A DNA stretch of 64,000 bases from positions 20,939 to 84,938 of the forward strand of contig JABGQA010000168.1 in assembly GCA_018644665.1 (NCBI GenBank). Reading direction: 5' to 3'. The translations under genes were made by a program, and so were the position numbers. The stretch comes from Candidatus Poribacteria bacterium. Lineage in GTDB: Bacteria > Poribacteria > WGA-4E > GCA-2687025. This document shows, piece by piece, positions 17,253-25,831 of the stretch (positions are counted from its first letter, which is position 1; every line of letters begins with the position of its first letter). Below the pieces are notes generated by a model. It did not search any database. It had not been told where the DNA came from and saw only the letters and a list, made by a program, of their open reading frames with translations.

Positions 17253-18206
17253 ATGGATTTGGCGATGAACGCGGATGAACTCAGCTTCGGAACCGGCCCC
17301 GAGATCGGCGATGTGACGCCAGACTTCACGCTGCCCGACCGGTTCGGCCAGCCGGTAAACTACGCCGAGACGCGGGGAGACGGAAAGGCGCTGATCCTGT
17401 TCTACCGCAGCGCGTCGTGGTGAGGGTACTGTAAGACGCAGCTCGTGGAGCTGCAGCAGAACATCGACGCCATCCGGGACGCGGGCATTTCCGCGTTCGC
17501 CATCAGCCCCGACTCCGTGGACGTGCTGCGTCGCTTCGGCGACAAGTACGGCATCAGCTATCCGCTGCTGTCCGACGTCGACGCGGAGGCGATCCGAGCG
17601 TTCGGAATCCTGAACACCTCCATCGCCGAAGATCACGAGCACTACGGTCTGCCACGTCCCGGCACGTACATGGTCGGCGACGACGGACGCGTGTTCGCCA
17701 AGACCTTCTACGAGGGACACAACGTCCGCGACGCGATGAACGACGTGCTGCGCGACGCCTTCGACGTCGACCGCGCCCAGATGGGACCCGCAGCCACGGC
17801 CGTCAGGCCGAGCGCGCGGGTCACCGCGAGCTTCGCGTCCACGACGATTCGACGGGCGCAGAGCGTAGTGCTCACGGTGTCGCTGGACATCGAGCCGGGG
17901 CGGCGCCTATACGCCTCGCCGGGCGAGGACGGGCGCCAGCCGCTGGAAATCACGCTGGATGGTGGCGACGCGGTATCGCTGCTCGAAGTCGAATACCCGC
18001 GTCCGGGGTCGGGCGAGTCGGGGTATCGCGGTCGCGTAACCGCGAGGGCCACATGTCGCGGGATCAACGAGGATCGCGACGAGGAGGTCAACCTCACGGT
18101 GCGCGTGCGCTACCAGGCGTATGATGAGCGCACGCGCTATACGCCCGAGGAAGCAGCCATCCCGATGACGATGTGGTTCACGCCGCACGATTGGCATCGC
18201 GTCTGA
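17253..18206 (+). CDS. Redoxin/thioredoxin-fold protein with in-frame UGA, probable selenoprotein
   Basis: Translated through the TGA at 17421-17423, this is one 317-residue protein: an AhpC/TSA-type redoxin domain (about 10-170), then a beta-rich C-terminal part (190-317). The TGA falls in FYRSASW-U-GYCKTQL, exactly where redoxins carry the first Cys of CxxC; the second Cys (60) is kept. A perfect 7-bp stem lies 14 bases downstream of the UGA. Coding continues in frame without further stops, and GC-rich third positions persist on both sides. No strong ribosome site precedes the ATG at 17253; 17265 is an alternative. No sel genes lie in this window. A point nonsense mutation is the other explanation. 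Confidence 0.8.
17438..17454 (+). promoter_or_regulatory. Candidate bacterial SECIS hairpin
   Basis: GCAGCTC and GAGCTGC pair perfectly around a GTG loop (or a 6-bp stem with a CGTGG loop). It begins 14 bases after the UGA of the redoxin gene, putting the apical loop in the interval used by bacterial SelB-dependent SECIS elements, with G near the loop start. It lies in coding sequence, as bacterial SECIS elements do. Confidence 0.6.
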
Positions 18207-18216
18207 CGGCGCGGTC

Positions 18217-19017
18217 TCACCACATGTCGGAGCGGCCCACGTCGTCACGGGCGCACACGAAGTGTCCGCCATTGCCATATAGAATCACGAATCCCGCCGC
18301 CTGCAACTCCTCTCCGATCGCCTCGTGCGTACGGTGACATCGGTTCGGTAGCCACCACGCCCCGGCAATGCGGATCGCGTCCTCGTAGCCGTCCTTCTCG
18401 GCGCCGAGTTTCCGGTAGACGGTGTCTGTATCGGCTGCGAACAGGTCGTCTCCGTACGCGTGATAGCGCCGACCTGATAGGTCGTCGACCACGACCGCGT
18501 CTTCGCTATATCTAGCAGGATCGAACACGGCGCTGCTCACCAGGTAGTAGCCGGTAGGCCGAAGTCGCGCGCGTACGGCCCCGAAGAGACGCTCGCGGTC
18601 GTGCTCCAGCACGATGCCCTGCAAGCAGTAGCTGTCCACGATGAGGTCGTAGCGCGGCCCGTCGGTTGGCAGTTCGCACACGTCGTGTACGGCGAACCCG
18701 ATGTCGAGGCCGCGCTCCGCAGCGATGCGCTTCGCGATGTCGATGGCGGCGGGTATCAGGTCGATCGCATCCACACGGAAGCCACGCTCGGCCAGGAAGC
18801 ACGCGCCAGGGCCGGTGCCGCAGCCGTATTCGAGCGCCCGTGGCTGCGGGGAGTCGAGATGCAGGCGACTGAGCGCCGTGTCGAGGAAGGGCCGCGACGG
18901 GAAGGCGTCGAACGCCTCGTCGTCTCCGTGGATCTCGCCCCAGGCCCGCTTACCCTCCTGGGCAACACGGCGATAGCCTTCGACGTGCTCGCGGTAGTAG
19001 TACTTCAAGGCGTCCAA
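18217..19017 (-). CDS. Class I SAM-dependent methyltransferase
   Basis: The body carries ALEYGCGTGPGACFLAERG (SAM-binding motif I), AIDLIPAAID (acidic motif II) and YDLIVDSYCLQGI (motif IV region). The start is unclear: the first canonical in-frame codon after the upstream gene's stop is TTG at 19017, giving a protein beginning (M)DALKYYYREHVEG, 266 residues, but it has no Shine-Dalgarno. A GGAGG lies 12 bases before an ATG that is in the wrong frame by one base (see findings). It follows the phosphotransferase gene on the same strand and ends 10 bases from the convergent redoxin gene. Substrate unknown. Confidence 0.85.
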   Translation of the reverse strand: MDALKYYYREHVEGYRRVAQEGKRAWGEIHGDDEAFDAFPSRPFLDTALSRLHLDSPQPRALEYGCGTGPGACFLAERGFRVDAIDLIPAAIDIAKRIAAERGLDIGFAVHDVCELPTDGPRYDLIVDSYCLQGIVLEHDRERLFGAVRARLRPTGYYLVSSAVFDPARYSEDAVVVDDLSGRRYHAYGDDLFAADTDTVYRKLGAEKDGYEDAIRIAGAWWLPNRCHRTHEAIGEELQAAGFVILYGNGGHFVCARDDVGRSDMW

Positions 19018-19079
19018 CTTCCGTACGCGTTCCGGGGCGTCATCGCGGCCACGTGCCTCCAGTGCTGCCGCTGCGCGCG

Positions 19080-20003
19080 CTACAGTCGCCGCAGCATGTC
19101 CCCCACCCAGTCTTCGTGGGCCGCGCGCCGCGCGTCGTCGCCGTCGCCGTCGCTGGCTGCGAATATCCAAGCCGTTAGCGCCGCGTAGAGTTCGTACCAT
19201 TCCAGGACGGCCGGGTCGATGTCCATCGCATCGCAGTACATGCGGTCCACGGGGTATCTCCCGAGGAACGGGGCCTGCGGCGGCCATGTGTGGAGGAGCA
19301 TGAGTTCGCTCAGTGGGTCCGCATACCCGACGTACTCCCAGTCGACGACGGCAGCGGCGCCATTCGCCTGGTAGATGAAGTTCTGCGGGCCGACATCCCC
19401 GTTGCCAAAGGCAGGCCGCGGACGACCCTCCGGCTCGGCGTCCGCCAGCGTTCGCAGTCCCGCCCGCACGCGTGGCGGAGTTGGCAGCGCATCGGCCTGC
19501 CTCCGTATCCAGCCGACGAGGTCAGCGGGCGCGCCGTCGCGTGGCGGCGCCGTAACTGAGGGCACGTCGGCTGCTCCTATGCCGTTCATGCAGACGAGCG
19601 CTTCCACGTACGCGCGCAAGACACGCTCGGGCTCGCGCGCGGCGGCATCCTGGACGGTAGCGCCCTCGATGTACTGCATGGTGAAGGCTGCCGATCCGAA
19701 GTGAGCCCCCGCGTCGTCGAGCCCCCACACACACGGGGTGGGCAGCGTGTGCGTGTGGAGATCCCTGAGCGCCGCGAATTCCGCAGCGATGTCGTACGGC
19801 TTCACCGCGCGTGCGTGGGAACCGGGCGGCGCGATGGGCGCGACACGGATCACTACCTGCCGGGCAACTCCGCCGACGACAACGCGCGCGTGGATATTGT
19901 CGTGGACGCCGCCCGGCAGGGGCGCCAAACCCGCGACGCTCACCTCGTCCTCGAACGCCCAGCGCAGGTAGCGCTCGACGGTTCGTGGCGTCGGCTGCGA
20001 CAC
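19080..20003 (-). CDS. APH/choline-kinase-like phosphotransferase
   Basis: 307 residues, GTG start 4 bases after the ankyrin gene's stop, with GAGG upstream. Kinase-like signatures: LPGGVHDNIHARVV in the N-lobe; FGNGDVGPQNFIY as the Brenner-type catalytic loop (Asn replacing the usual His before Gly-Asp); AVVDWEYVGYADP with the Mg-binding Asp. Such proteins phosphorylate small hydroxylated or amino compounds, or act as small-molecule kinases of unknown target. It is in a minus-strand run of globin-ankyrin protein, phosphotransferase and methyltransferase. Confidence 0.88.
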   Translation of the reverse strand: MSQPTPRTVERYLRWAFEDEVSVAGLAPLPGGVHDNIHARVVVGGVARQVVIRVAPIAPPGSHARAVKPYDIAAEFAALRDLHTHTLPTPCVWGLDDAGAHFGSAAFTMQYIEGATVQDAAAREPERVLRAYVEALVCMNGIGAADVPSVTAPPRDGAPADLVGWIRRQADALPTPPRVRAGLRTLADAEPEGRPRPAFGNGDVGPQNFIYQANGAAAVVDWEYVGYADPLSELMLLHTWPPQAPFLGRYPVDRMYCDAMDIDPAVLEWYELYAALTAWIFAASDGDGDDARRAAHEDWVGDMLRRL

Positions 20004-20007
20004 GCAA

Positions 20008-21735
20008 CTACTGCCTCGCCGCGTGCAGGGCGTCTACGACATCGCCATGCCCGGCCCGTCGCGCGTAATCCGCGGCGTCCCGACCCGTGGCCGTGGCGGC
20101 GCTCGCGCTGGCTCCCGCGGCGAGGAGCGCCTTCGTCAGCCCGACATGTCCGGCGCCTGCGGCCTTGTGCAGCGGCGTCTCGCCGGTCTTGTTCAGCGGG
20201 GCAGCCGGGACCTCCGCTCCTGCCTCTACCAGCCGCGCCGCGATATCCCACTGCTTGGCCGTCAGCGCACGACCCAGGGCTGTGCGGCCGTTTCCGTCCG
20301 GCGCGTTCGGGTCGGCCCCGTGTTCGAGCAGAATCTCGACGTAATCCGGGAACCCGGACTTGGCGGCAGTGGTGAGAGCCGTGCGGCCGGCGCCGTCTGA
20401 GTCATCCGGGTCGACGCCCCGTTGCAGGAGAGCCCGGGCGTACTCCGGGTGGATGCCTCGGTTCCCGTTGTTCCCGTTGCACGTCGCCACGAGGCCGCTC
20501 GGATGCGCGCCCTGCGCCAGCATCTTCTCCGCGACTTCGGGGAACTCGACGAGGGTCCGACCACGGACGCCCATGCCCGACGCGCTGGCGCCGTGGGTCA
20601 GCAGGAGTTCGGCCCACTCCACGGCTCCGTTGTCGACGACGCGATACAGCAGCTCTCCGCAGTCGCTCGCGTCGGCGCCCCTGGCGAGGAGCGTCTCCGC
20701 TAGCGACAGCGCGTTGCGTCGCGCCGCGAGAGTGAGTAGCTGCACGCTATGGCGCTCGACTTCCGCGCCAGCGTCAACCAACGCCTCGACGACGCCCGAC
20801 TGCTTGCCACACACAGCGTGATACAGCGGCGTGACCGGGTAGAAGTCCTCTGCGGGGTCCTCCGCGTCGAGGAGGCCGGGCTCCGCGGCGAGCACTTCCT
20901 CTATCGTCGCGATGTCTCCAAGCATCGAGGCCGTGAACATGTCGACCACGGCGCCCGCTGCGAGCAGATCGTCCGCGACCGCGCGCTTCTTTCGCATCGC
21001 CGCGACGCAGTGCGGAGTCACCATGACAAGCGTCTCTGGAGGAGACGTCTTGCCGTATGTCTCCTTGCCGACGCCCGGGGCATTCGGGTCGGCTCCGAGG
21101 TCGAGCAGCCATTGAACGATGTCCCGGCGGTCGTTCTTTGCCGCCTCCCACAGCAGCGTTCGCCCGCCCTCGCCTCGCCGCTGGACCAGCGTGGGTTCGT
21201 CGTCGATGCGCTCGGCGAGCGCGGCGCGGTCGCCTTTTGCGGCGAGCTGCCAGATGCCTCGGAGGTAGTTCGTGTTCCCGCAGGCGTCGAAGCGCGCGCG
21301 GTGTTCGCCGTCGATGTTCACCATCTGCCGCGCGAGAGGGCCGAGAACCTTCATCAGGCTCTTTGCCAGCGGCGCGGGGACGTCGCACTCGGCCATGGCG
21401 GCGTCGAAGTGCTCGAGCCATAGGGCGGCGGAGCGCCGGCTGATCGCGACTTTGTAGTGTGCGCGCTGCTGACCCCCAGTCATCGCGCGGGAGTATTCCG
21501 GATCGCCGCCAAGCCACTCCATGAAGAACGACACCAACTGACCGCGACCATGGTTCACGTGCGCGCCGAAGACGGGCTCTAGCTCCGCGTCCTCGGCGAT
21601 ACGATCGTAGAACACGTCGACGAGACGCACGATCCCAGGACGGGAGCCGAACGCGTCGAGCGCGCCCTCGGGGCGCGAGGTGTCCGCGAATCCGCCGCGG
21701 TGGAGATGGTCGGTAGCGTGCGCTGTCTTGCTCAT
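20008..21735 (-). CDS. Group II truncated haemoglobin-like domain fused to ankyrin repeats
   Basis: 575 residues, GGAGG 4 bases before the ATG. Residues 20-150 read as a truncated haemoglobin: LVDVFYDRI, FFMEWLGG, the proximal-His segment AHYKVAISRRSAALWLEHF and the Trp of group II. The rest is ankyrin repeats: GRTLLWEAAKNDRRDIVQWL, TPLYHAVCG, GRTALTTAAKSGFPDYVEIL, NGRTALGRAL, GETPLHKAAGAGHVGLTKAL and ATGRDAADYARRAGHGDV. Ankyrins would bind protein partners, so haem-based sensing coupled to binding is plausible. No signal peptide. Confidence 0.87.
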   Translation of the reverse strand: MSKTAHATDHLHRGGFADTSRPEGALDAFGSRPGIVRLVDVFYDRIAEDAELEPVFGAHVNHGRGQLVSFFMEWLGGDPEYSRAMTGGQQRAHYKVAISRRSAALWLEHFDAAMAECDVPAPLAKSLMKVLGPLARQMVNIDGEHRARFDACGNTNYLRGIWQLAAKGDRAALAERIDDEPTLVQRRGEGGRTLLWEAAKNDRRDIVQWLLDLGADPNAPGVGKETYGKTSPPETLVMVTPHCVAAMRKKRAVADDLLAAGAVVDMFTASMLGDIATIEEVLAAEPGLLDAEDPAEDFYPVTPLYHAVCGKQSGVVEALVDAGAEVERHSVQLLTLAARRNALSLAETLLARGADASDCGELLYRVVDNGAVEWAELLLTHGASASGMGVRGRTLVEFPEVAEKMLAQGAHPSGLVATCNGNNGNRGIHPEYARALLQRGVDPDDSDGAGRTALTTAAKSGFPDYVEILLEHGADPNAPDGNGRTALGRALTAKQWDIAARLVEAGAEVPAAPLNKTGETPLHKAAGAGHVGLTKALLAAGASASAATATGRDAADYARRAGHGDVVDALHAARQ

Positions 21736-21888
21736 TGGCCCTCCTCACCTGATTCTAACGCGCGCCGACGTGGCAAGGCGACAGCCGCGTGCGCTGTCCG
21801 CCTCCTCCGCGAGGCAGGGCTCGACCGGCCGCCGTTCCGAGGTCGAGGTGGGCCGGGCAATCCCCTATGCTGGGCGACGTAAAACCAG

Positions 21889-21903
21889 GTGTTACCCTAA
21901 CAC
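21889..21903. promoter_or_regulatory. Inverted repeat in a divergent intergenic region
   Basis: GTGTTA-CCC-TAACAC forms a perfect dyad between the divergent globin-ankyrin and FG-GAP genes. It could be an operator, but no repressor is identified, and no clear -10/-35 pair stands out. Confidence 0.35.
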
Positions 21904-21984
21904 TGTGTTCTCGCGTCGCACCGCATAATAGGCGGGCTCGCGTCGGGGCAGAGACCGCGACGCGCACGAGATATGGAGGGTGGT

Positions 21985-24690
21985 ATGGACCGCAAGACGC
22001 GCCGCGCGGCATGGCTCCTGGGAGCGCTCCTGACGCTCCCGGCGATGGGCGCCCTGGGCCAGACGTTCACCGACATTGGGGCGGGTTTGGTCGGGCTCGA
22101 GGATGGCGGGGTGGCATGGGGAGACTACGACGGCGACGGCGACCTCGACATCGCGGCCGCCGGTGATTCCGACGGCTCCGAGTTCTCGCTCATCTACCGC
22201 AACGACGGCGGTGTGTTCACCGACATCGGCGCCCCGCTAGCCCCCGCCGACGACAACGCCTCCGTAGCGTGGGGCGACTATGACAATGACGGCGACCTCG
22301 ATCTACTGCTCACGGGCGACGAGGACGACCGAGGCCCGGTGTCCCTCGTATACAGAAACGATGCCGGGACGTTCACCGAGGTCGACGTCGGTCTGCTCGG
22401 CGTGTCTGACGGCATGGGCGTCTGGGCCGATTTCGACAATGACGGCGACCTGGATGTCCTCCTCATGGGCGAGGACGGCACCTTCGAGAACGCCACGGCG
22501 ATCTACCGCAACGATGGCGGCGTGTTCACCGACGCGGAGGCGGACCTGCCCGCTCTCGACGACAACAGCCACGGGTCGTGGGGCGACTACGACAACGACG
22601 GCGACCTCGACCTCCTCCTGGCGGGCGATGATGACGACATCGGCGACGTGACCGCGCTATACCGTAACGATGCTGGCGTGTTCGTTGACGTCGACGCCGG
22701 GCTCATCCCCATGGACGACGGCATGTCGGCGTGGGGCGACTACGACAACGACGGCGACCTCGACATAGTCATCGCCGGGGATACCAACGACGGCACGGAC
22801 ACGACTCTCATATATCGCAACGACGACGGGGTCTTCCAGGACATTGGCGCCGGTCTGTTCGGAGTCAACGACGACGGGTCGGTCGCGTGGGGCGATTACG
22901 ACAACGACGGCGACCTCGACATCCTGCTAGCCGGGGACGACGACAACAACGTGGAGGTGGCGATCGTCTACCGCAACGACGGTGGGTTCTTCGGCGACAT
23001 CGGCGCGGCGATCGAGGCCAGCGACGACTCCGCAGCGATTTGGGGCGACTACGACGCGGACGGCGACCTGGATGTCCTCCTCATGGGCGATCCTCCGGTA
23101 GGGCCTGATGCCACGCGCGTGTATCGTAGCGACGGCGCGCCCGCGAATACGCCGCCCGCCGCGCCCACCAGCCTCCGGGCATCCGGGTCCGATACTGAAC
23201 TCCTGCTGACGTGGGCGCCCGCGTCCGACTTGGAGACCCCGCCGCCGAGCCTCACGTACAACGTCCGCGTCGGAACCACGCCGGGCGGCTCGGAGATCCT
23301 CTCGGCCATGTCCGACGCCGAGACCGGCTTCCGTCACCTACCCGCGATGGGGAACGCGAACCACAGCACGGTCCTGCCCCTGCGTGGGTTGGAGCACGGC
23401 ACGTACTACTGGAGCGTTCAGTCCGTCGACACCGCGTTTGCCGGGTCCCCGTTCGCCGCCGAGGGTTCCGTCACGCTCCCGGGCGTGGAAACGGCCGTGC
23501 CGCTCGACCCAGGCTGGACGCTGCTGTCTCTGCCGGCCCCCGCTCTCGACGACGAACTGTCCGCGCTCACCGAAGCCGGCGTCGATACCGCGATGCGCTG
23601 GGACGCCGTCGGGCAAGCGTACGAGCTGCTGGAAGTCGATGCGCTGGGCTTCGTTTCGGACGGATACTTCGTCCACCGCGATTCCTCCCTTCAAGCAGTG
23701 TCCCAGCCACTCAGCCTTGCCCTCGACGCGGCCGAGGCGGCGTCCGTAGCGATGAGTATAGAGCCGGGGTGGAACCTCGTCGGCGCGCCTACCGGCGGCA
23801 TCCCCGTGGGCGACATCACCCCCTACCCGAACACCGTGTTCGAGTGGGACGGCGCGGGCTACAACGCCGCGTCTCTGCTGGCTCCGTTTCGCGGGTATTG
23901 GGTGTTCAATCCGTCGGACGCCTACACGGTCGAGGCGGCGCAGTTGCGCCACCGCGTCGACGCGGCCGGAAGCGCGATGCCACATCGGCCCGCGCGTCCA
24001 GACTGGTCAGGCGCCGTGACCTTGCTTCTCGACGACGGGCGGCGGCGTGTGGCGTATGTCGGCGCCAGCGAAGCCGCCAGCCGCGGGTTCGACGAAATGG
24101 ACGTCCCGCAGCCACCGCCGTCGCCCCGGCATGACGAGCCCGGGTTGTGGATTATCGGCGAGGGCCCCGCGCGACGGCTGACTCGGAGCGTCGTGCCGGT
24201 CCGCGATGGCGCCACGGAATGGGTCGCCATCGTGGACACGGCCGAGGGCGGAATAGTGACCGCAGACATCGGCGGCCTGCCGGAGGGGTACAGGGTGGCT
24301 CTCGCGTCGGGCGCGGCCGGCGCATCGGACGGTGGACGGCTTCGCGTGCCCGCCGGCCGCCACGCCTTCCGCGTGACGATATGGCGCGATGCCCACGCCG
24401 TCACGAGACTCCTTGCCAACTACCCGAGCCCGTTCAATCCCGACACGTGGATTCCGTTCGAGCTGCGCGACGCAGCCGAAGTGAACGTGACGATCTACGA
24501 TGTGTCCGGTCGCGTGGTGCGCCGGCTCGCCGTGGGATACCGCGAGGCCGGGTACTACACGCGGCGCGATGAAGCGGTCCACTGGGACGGACGCAACACA
24601 GCCGGGGAGTCTGTGTCCAGCGGCGCATATATCTACGAGATGCGCGCTGGGGACACCCGGCGCATGAGGCGCCTCGTCGTGGGCAAGTAG
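21985..24690 (+). CDS. Secreted FG-GAP/VCBS repeat protein with C-terminal sorting-type domain
   Basis: 901 residues. ATG at 21985 has GGAGGG 5 bases before it; the ATG at 21973 is the less likely choice. A signal peptide is followed (about 20-370) by about eight repeats of WGDYDNDGDLD...YRND...F-D, the Asp-rich calcium-binding pattern of integrin-like FG-GAP/VCBS propellers. Then come a fibronectin-like segment (LTYNVRVGTTPGG), a domain with two similar WTLL/WNLVGAPTGG halves, and the end domain opening LLANYPSPFNPDTWIPFEL. Likely surface or secreted, possibly an adhesin. The end domain is shared with the protein at 143-2014. Confidence 0.88.
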   Translation: MDRKTRRAAWLLGALLTLPAMGALGQTFTDIGAGLVGLEDGGVAWGDYDGDGDLDIAAAGDSDGSEFSLIYRNDGGVFTDIGAPLAPADDNASVAWGDYDNDGDLDLLLTGDEDDRGPVSLVYRNDAGTFTEVDVGLLGVSDGMGVWADFDNDGDLDVLLMGEDGTFENATAIYRNDGGVFTDAEADLPALDDNSHGSWGDYDNDGDLDLLLAGDDDDIGDVTALYRNDAGVFVDVDAGLIPMDDGMSAWGDYDNDGDLDIVIAGDTNDGTDTTLIYRNDDGVFQDIGAGLFGVNDDGSVAWGDYDNDGDLDILLAGDDDNNVEVAIVYRNDGGFFGDIGAAIEASDDSAAIWGDYDADGDLDVLLMGDPPVGPDATRVYRSDGAPANTPPAAPTSLRASGSDTELLLTWAPASDLETPPPSLTYNVRVGTTPGGSEILSAMSDAETGFRHLPAMGNANHSTVLPLRGLEHGTYYWSVQSVDTAFAGSPFAAEGSVTLPGVETAVPLDPGWTLLSLPAPALDDELSALTEAGVDTAMRWDAVGQAYELLEVDALGFVSDGYFVHRDSSLQAVSQPLSLALDAAEAASVAMSIEPGWNLVGAPTGGIPVGDITPYPNTVFEWDGAGYNAASLLAPFRGYWVFNPSDAYTVEAAQLRHRVDAAGSAMPHRPARPDWSGAVTLLLDDGRRRVAYVGASEAASRGFDEMDVPQPPPSPRHDEPGLWIIGEGPARRLTRSVVPVRDGATEWVAIVDTAEGGIVTADIGGLPEGYRVALASGAAGASDGGRLRVPAGRHAFRVTIWRDAHAVTRLLANYPSPFNPDTWIPFELRDAAEVNVTIYDVSGRVVRRLAVGYREAGYYTRRDEAVHWDGRNTAGESVSSGAYIYEMRAGDTRRMRRLVVGK

Positions 24691-24731
24691 CCCTTCCCCG
24701 CTGGGCGCTGCGAGGACGGAGTCGACTCCCG

Positions 24732-25712
24732 CTACAGGCTGTCGCGAAGGTCCTTCGCGTATGCCGCGTTTGCCCGGGCGCGGTCGGGCAACACCGTCCC
24801 GAGGTCCCACGTCTCCACCTCCGCCTTGGAGGGCAAGCGGCCGGCGTCGAGATGCGCTCGGGCAAGCTGTAGGTGCTTGAGGAACTTCGCTCGCGTGTCC
24901 CCGGGCGCCGGGGGCAGGCTGCTGAGGAACGCCGCGTCGTATATGGGGACGCTCGATTGGCCCCAGTGGTCTTCCACCGTCAACGCGATATCGGGGTTCG
25001 CATCGTGCAGGATGCCCACTATCGTCGGTATGTCTACCGTCCCGTCACCGAGCACGCTGCCGCCGAACCAGCCCATCCCGGCGTCGGTGAGGTACACGGC
25101 GGAGTCCTTCAGGTGTGTGGAGTTCACCCACGGCGCTACCGCGCGCGCGAAGTCCGTCGGATCCTCCAGCACGAGGAACGCGTTGCCGGTGTCGAGGCAC
25201 AACCCCGCGTGAGCGGAGTCGACCTCCTCCATCAGCCGCACGTACTCCGCGGCGGTGAAGAACGCCGTGTGCACGGACACGAGCATGTCGTGGTCCGCCG
25301 CGATTGGCGCGATCGCGCGTAGCGCGGCGATCCCGCCGTCGATCTGGTCGGCCGGGCTGTGCCCGGGCTCCTCGGACACACGACCCTCCCACGGCCACGT
25401 TCCCAAACCGGTGATGAGCACGCGCGCCCCGAGGTCGGCCGCCACGTCGAACAGCGGTCGCCACGCCTCCGCCAGCTCCGCTGGCGACTTGCCCGACCGC
25501 GCGGCATCGATCCCGGCGCCGCCTATCTCCAGGTACAGCCCAAGCTCAACGGCCTTGTCCGCGACGCGTCGCCGGTAATCGGTGTCCGCCACGACCTGCC
25601 CGGAGGGGATCTGCACGCCCTCGTACCCGTATTCCGCGGCGTGCTCCATGAACTCAATGACGTCCCACTTGAAATACCCAAGCAGTGGGATATGGTCCAG
25701 TCCGACTTCCAT
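24732..25712 (-). CDS. Sugar phosphate isomerase/epimerase family TIM barrel
   Basis: 326 residues, AGGGATC upstream of the ATG. Motifs: YGYEGVQIPSG, GLYLEIGG with Glu, MLVSVHTAF, GLCLDTGNAFL (Asp ligand), NSTHLKDSAVYL (His), and LTVEDHWGQ (last Glu). These are the metal ligands of the family. Distant from the protein at 15451-16281; substrate unknown. It faces the FG-GAP gene with a 41-base gap containing a small GGAGTC/GACTCC dyad. Confidence 0.88.
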   Translation of the reverse strand: MEVGLDHIPLLGYFKWDVIEFMEHAAEYGYEGVQIPSGQVVADTDYRRRVADKAVELGLYLEIGGAGIDAARSGKSPAELAEAWRPLFDVAADLGARVLITGLGTWPWEGRVSEEPGHSPADQIDGGIAALRAIAPIAADHDMLVSVHTAFFTAAEYVRLMEEVDSAHAGLCLDTGNAFLVLEDPTDFARAVAPWVNSTHLKDSAVYLTDAGMGWFGGSVLGDGTVDIPTIVGILHDANPDIALTVEDHWGQSSVPIYDAAFLSSLPPAPGDTRAKFLKHLQLARAHLDAGRLPSKAEVETWDLGTVLPDRARANAAYAKDLRDSL

Positions 25713-25831
25713 GATCGATCCCTACGTCTTCGGCCGCGGTGAACGCGGCGCAATGTCGAATTCAGGCGCCCCGCCCTCGCCATCCCGCGAAGCTCCGAGA
25801 GGCGGCGACCTCAACCACGGGAACCGGCACA

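Noticed and set aside
22100..23100. Strong period of about 130-150 bases looking like a DNA repeat
   Set aside because: It is the coding repeat of FG-GAP/VCBS blades in one open frame, with synonymous variation between copies; not a satellite or CRISPR.
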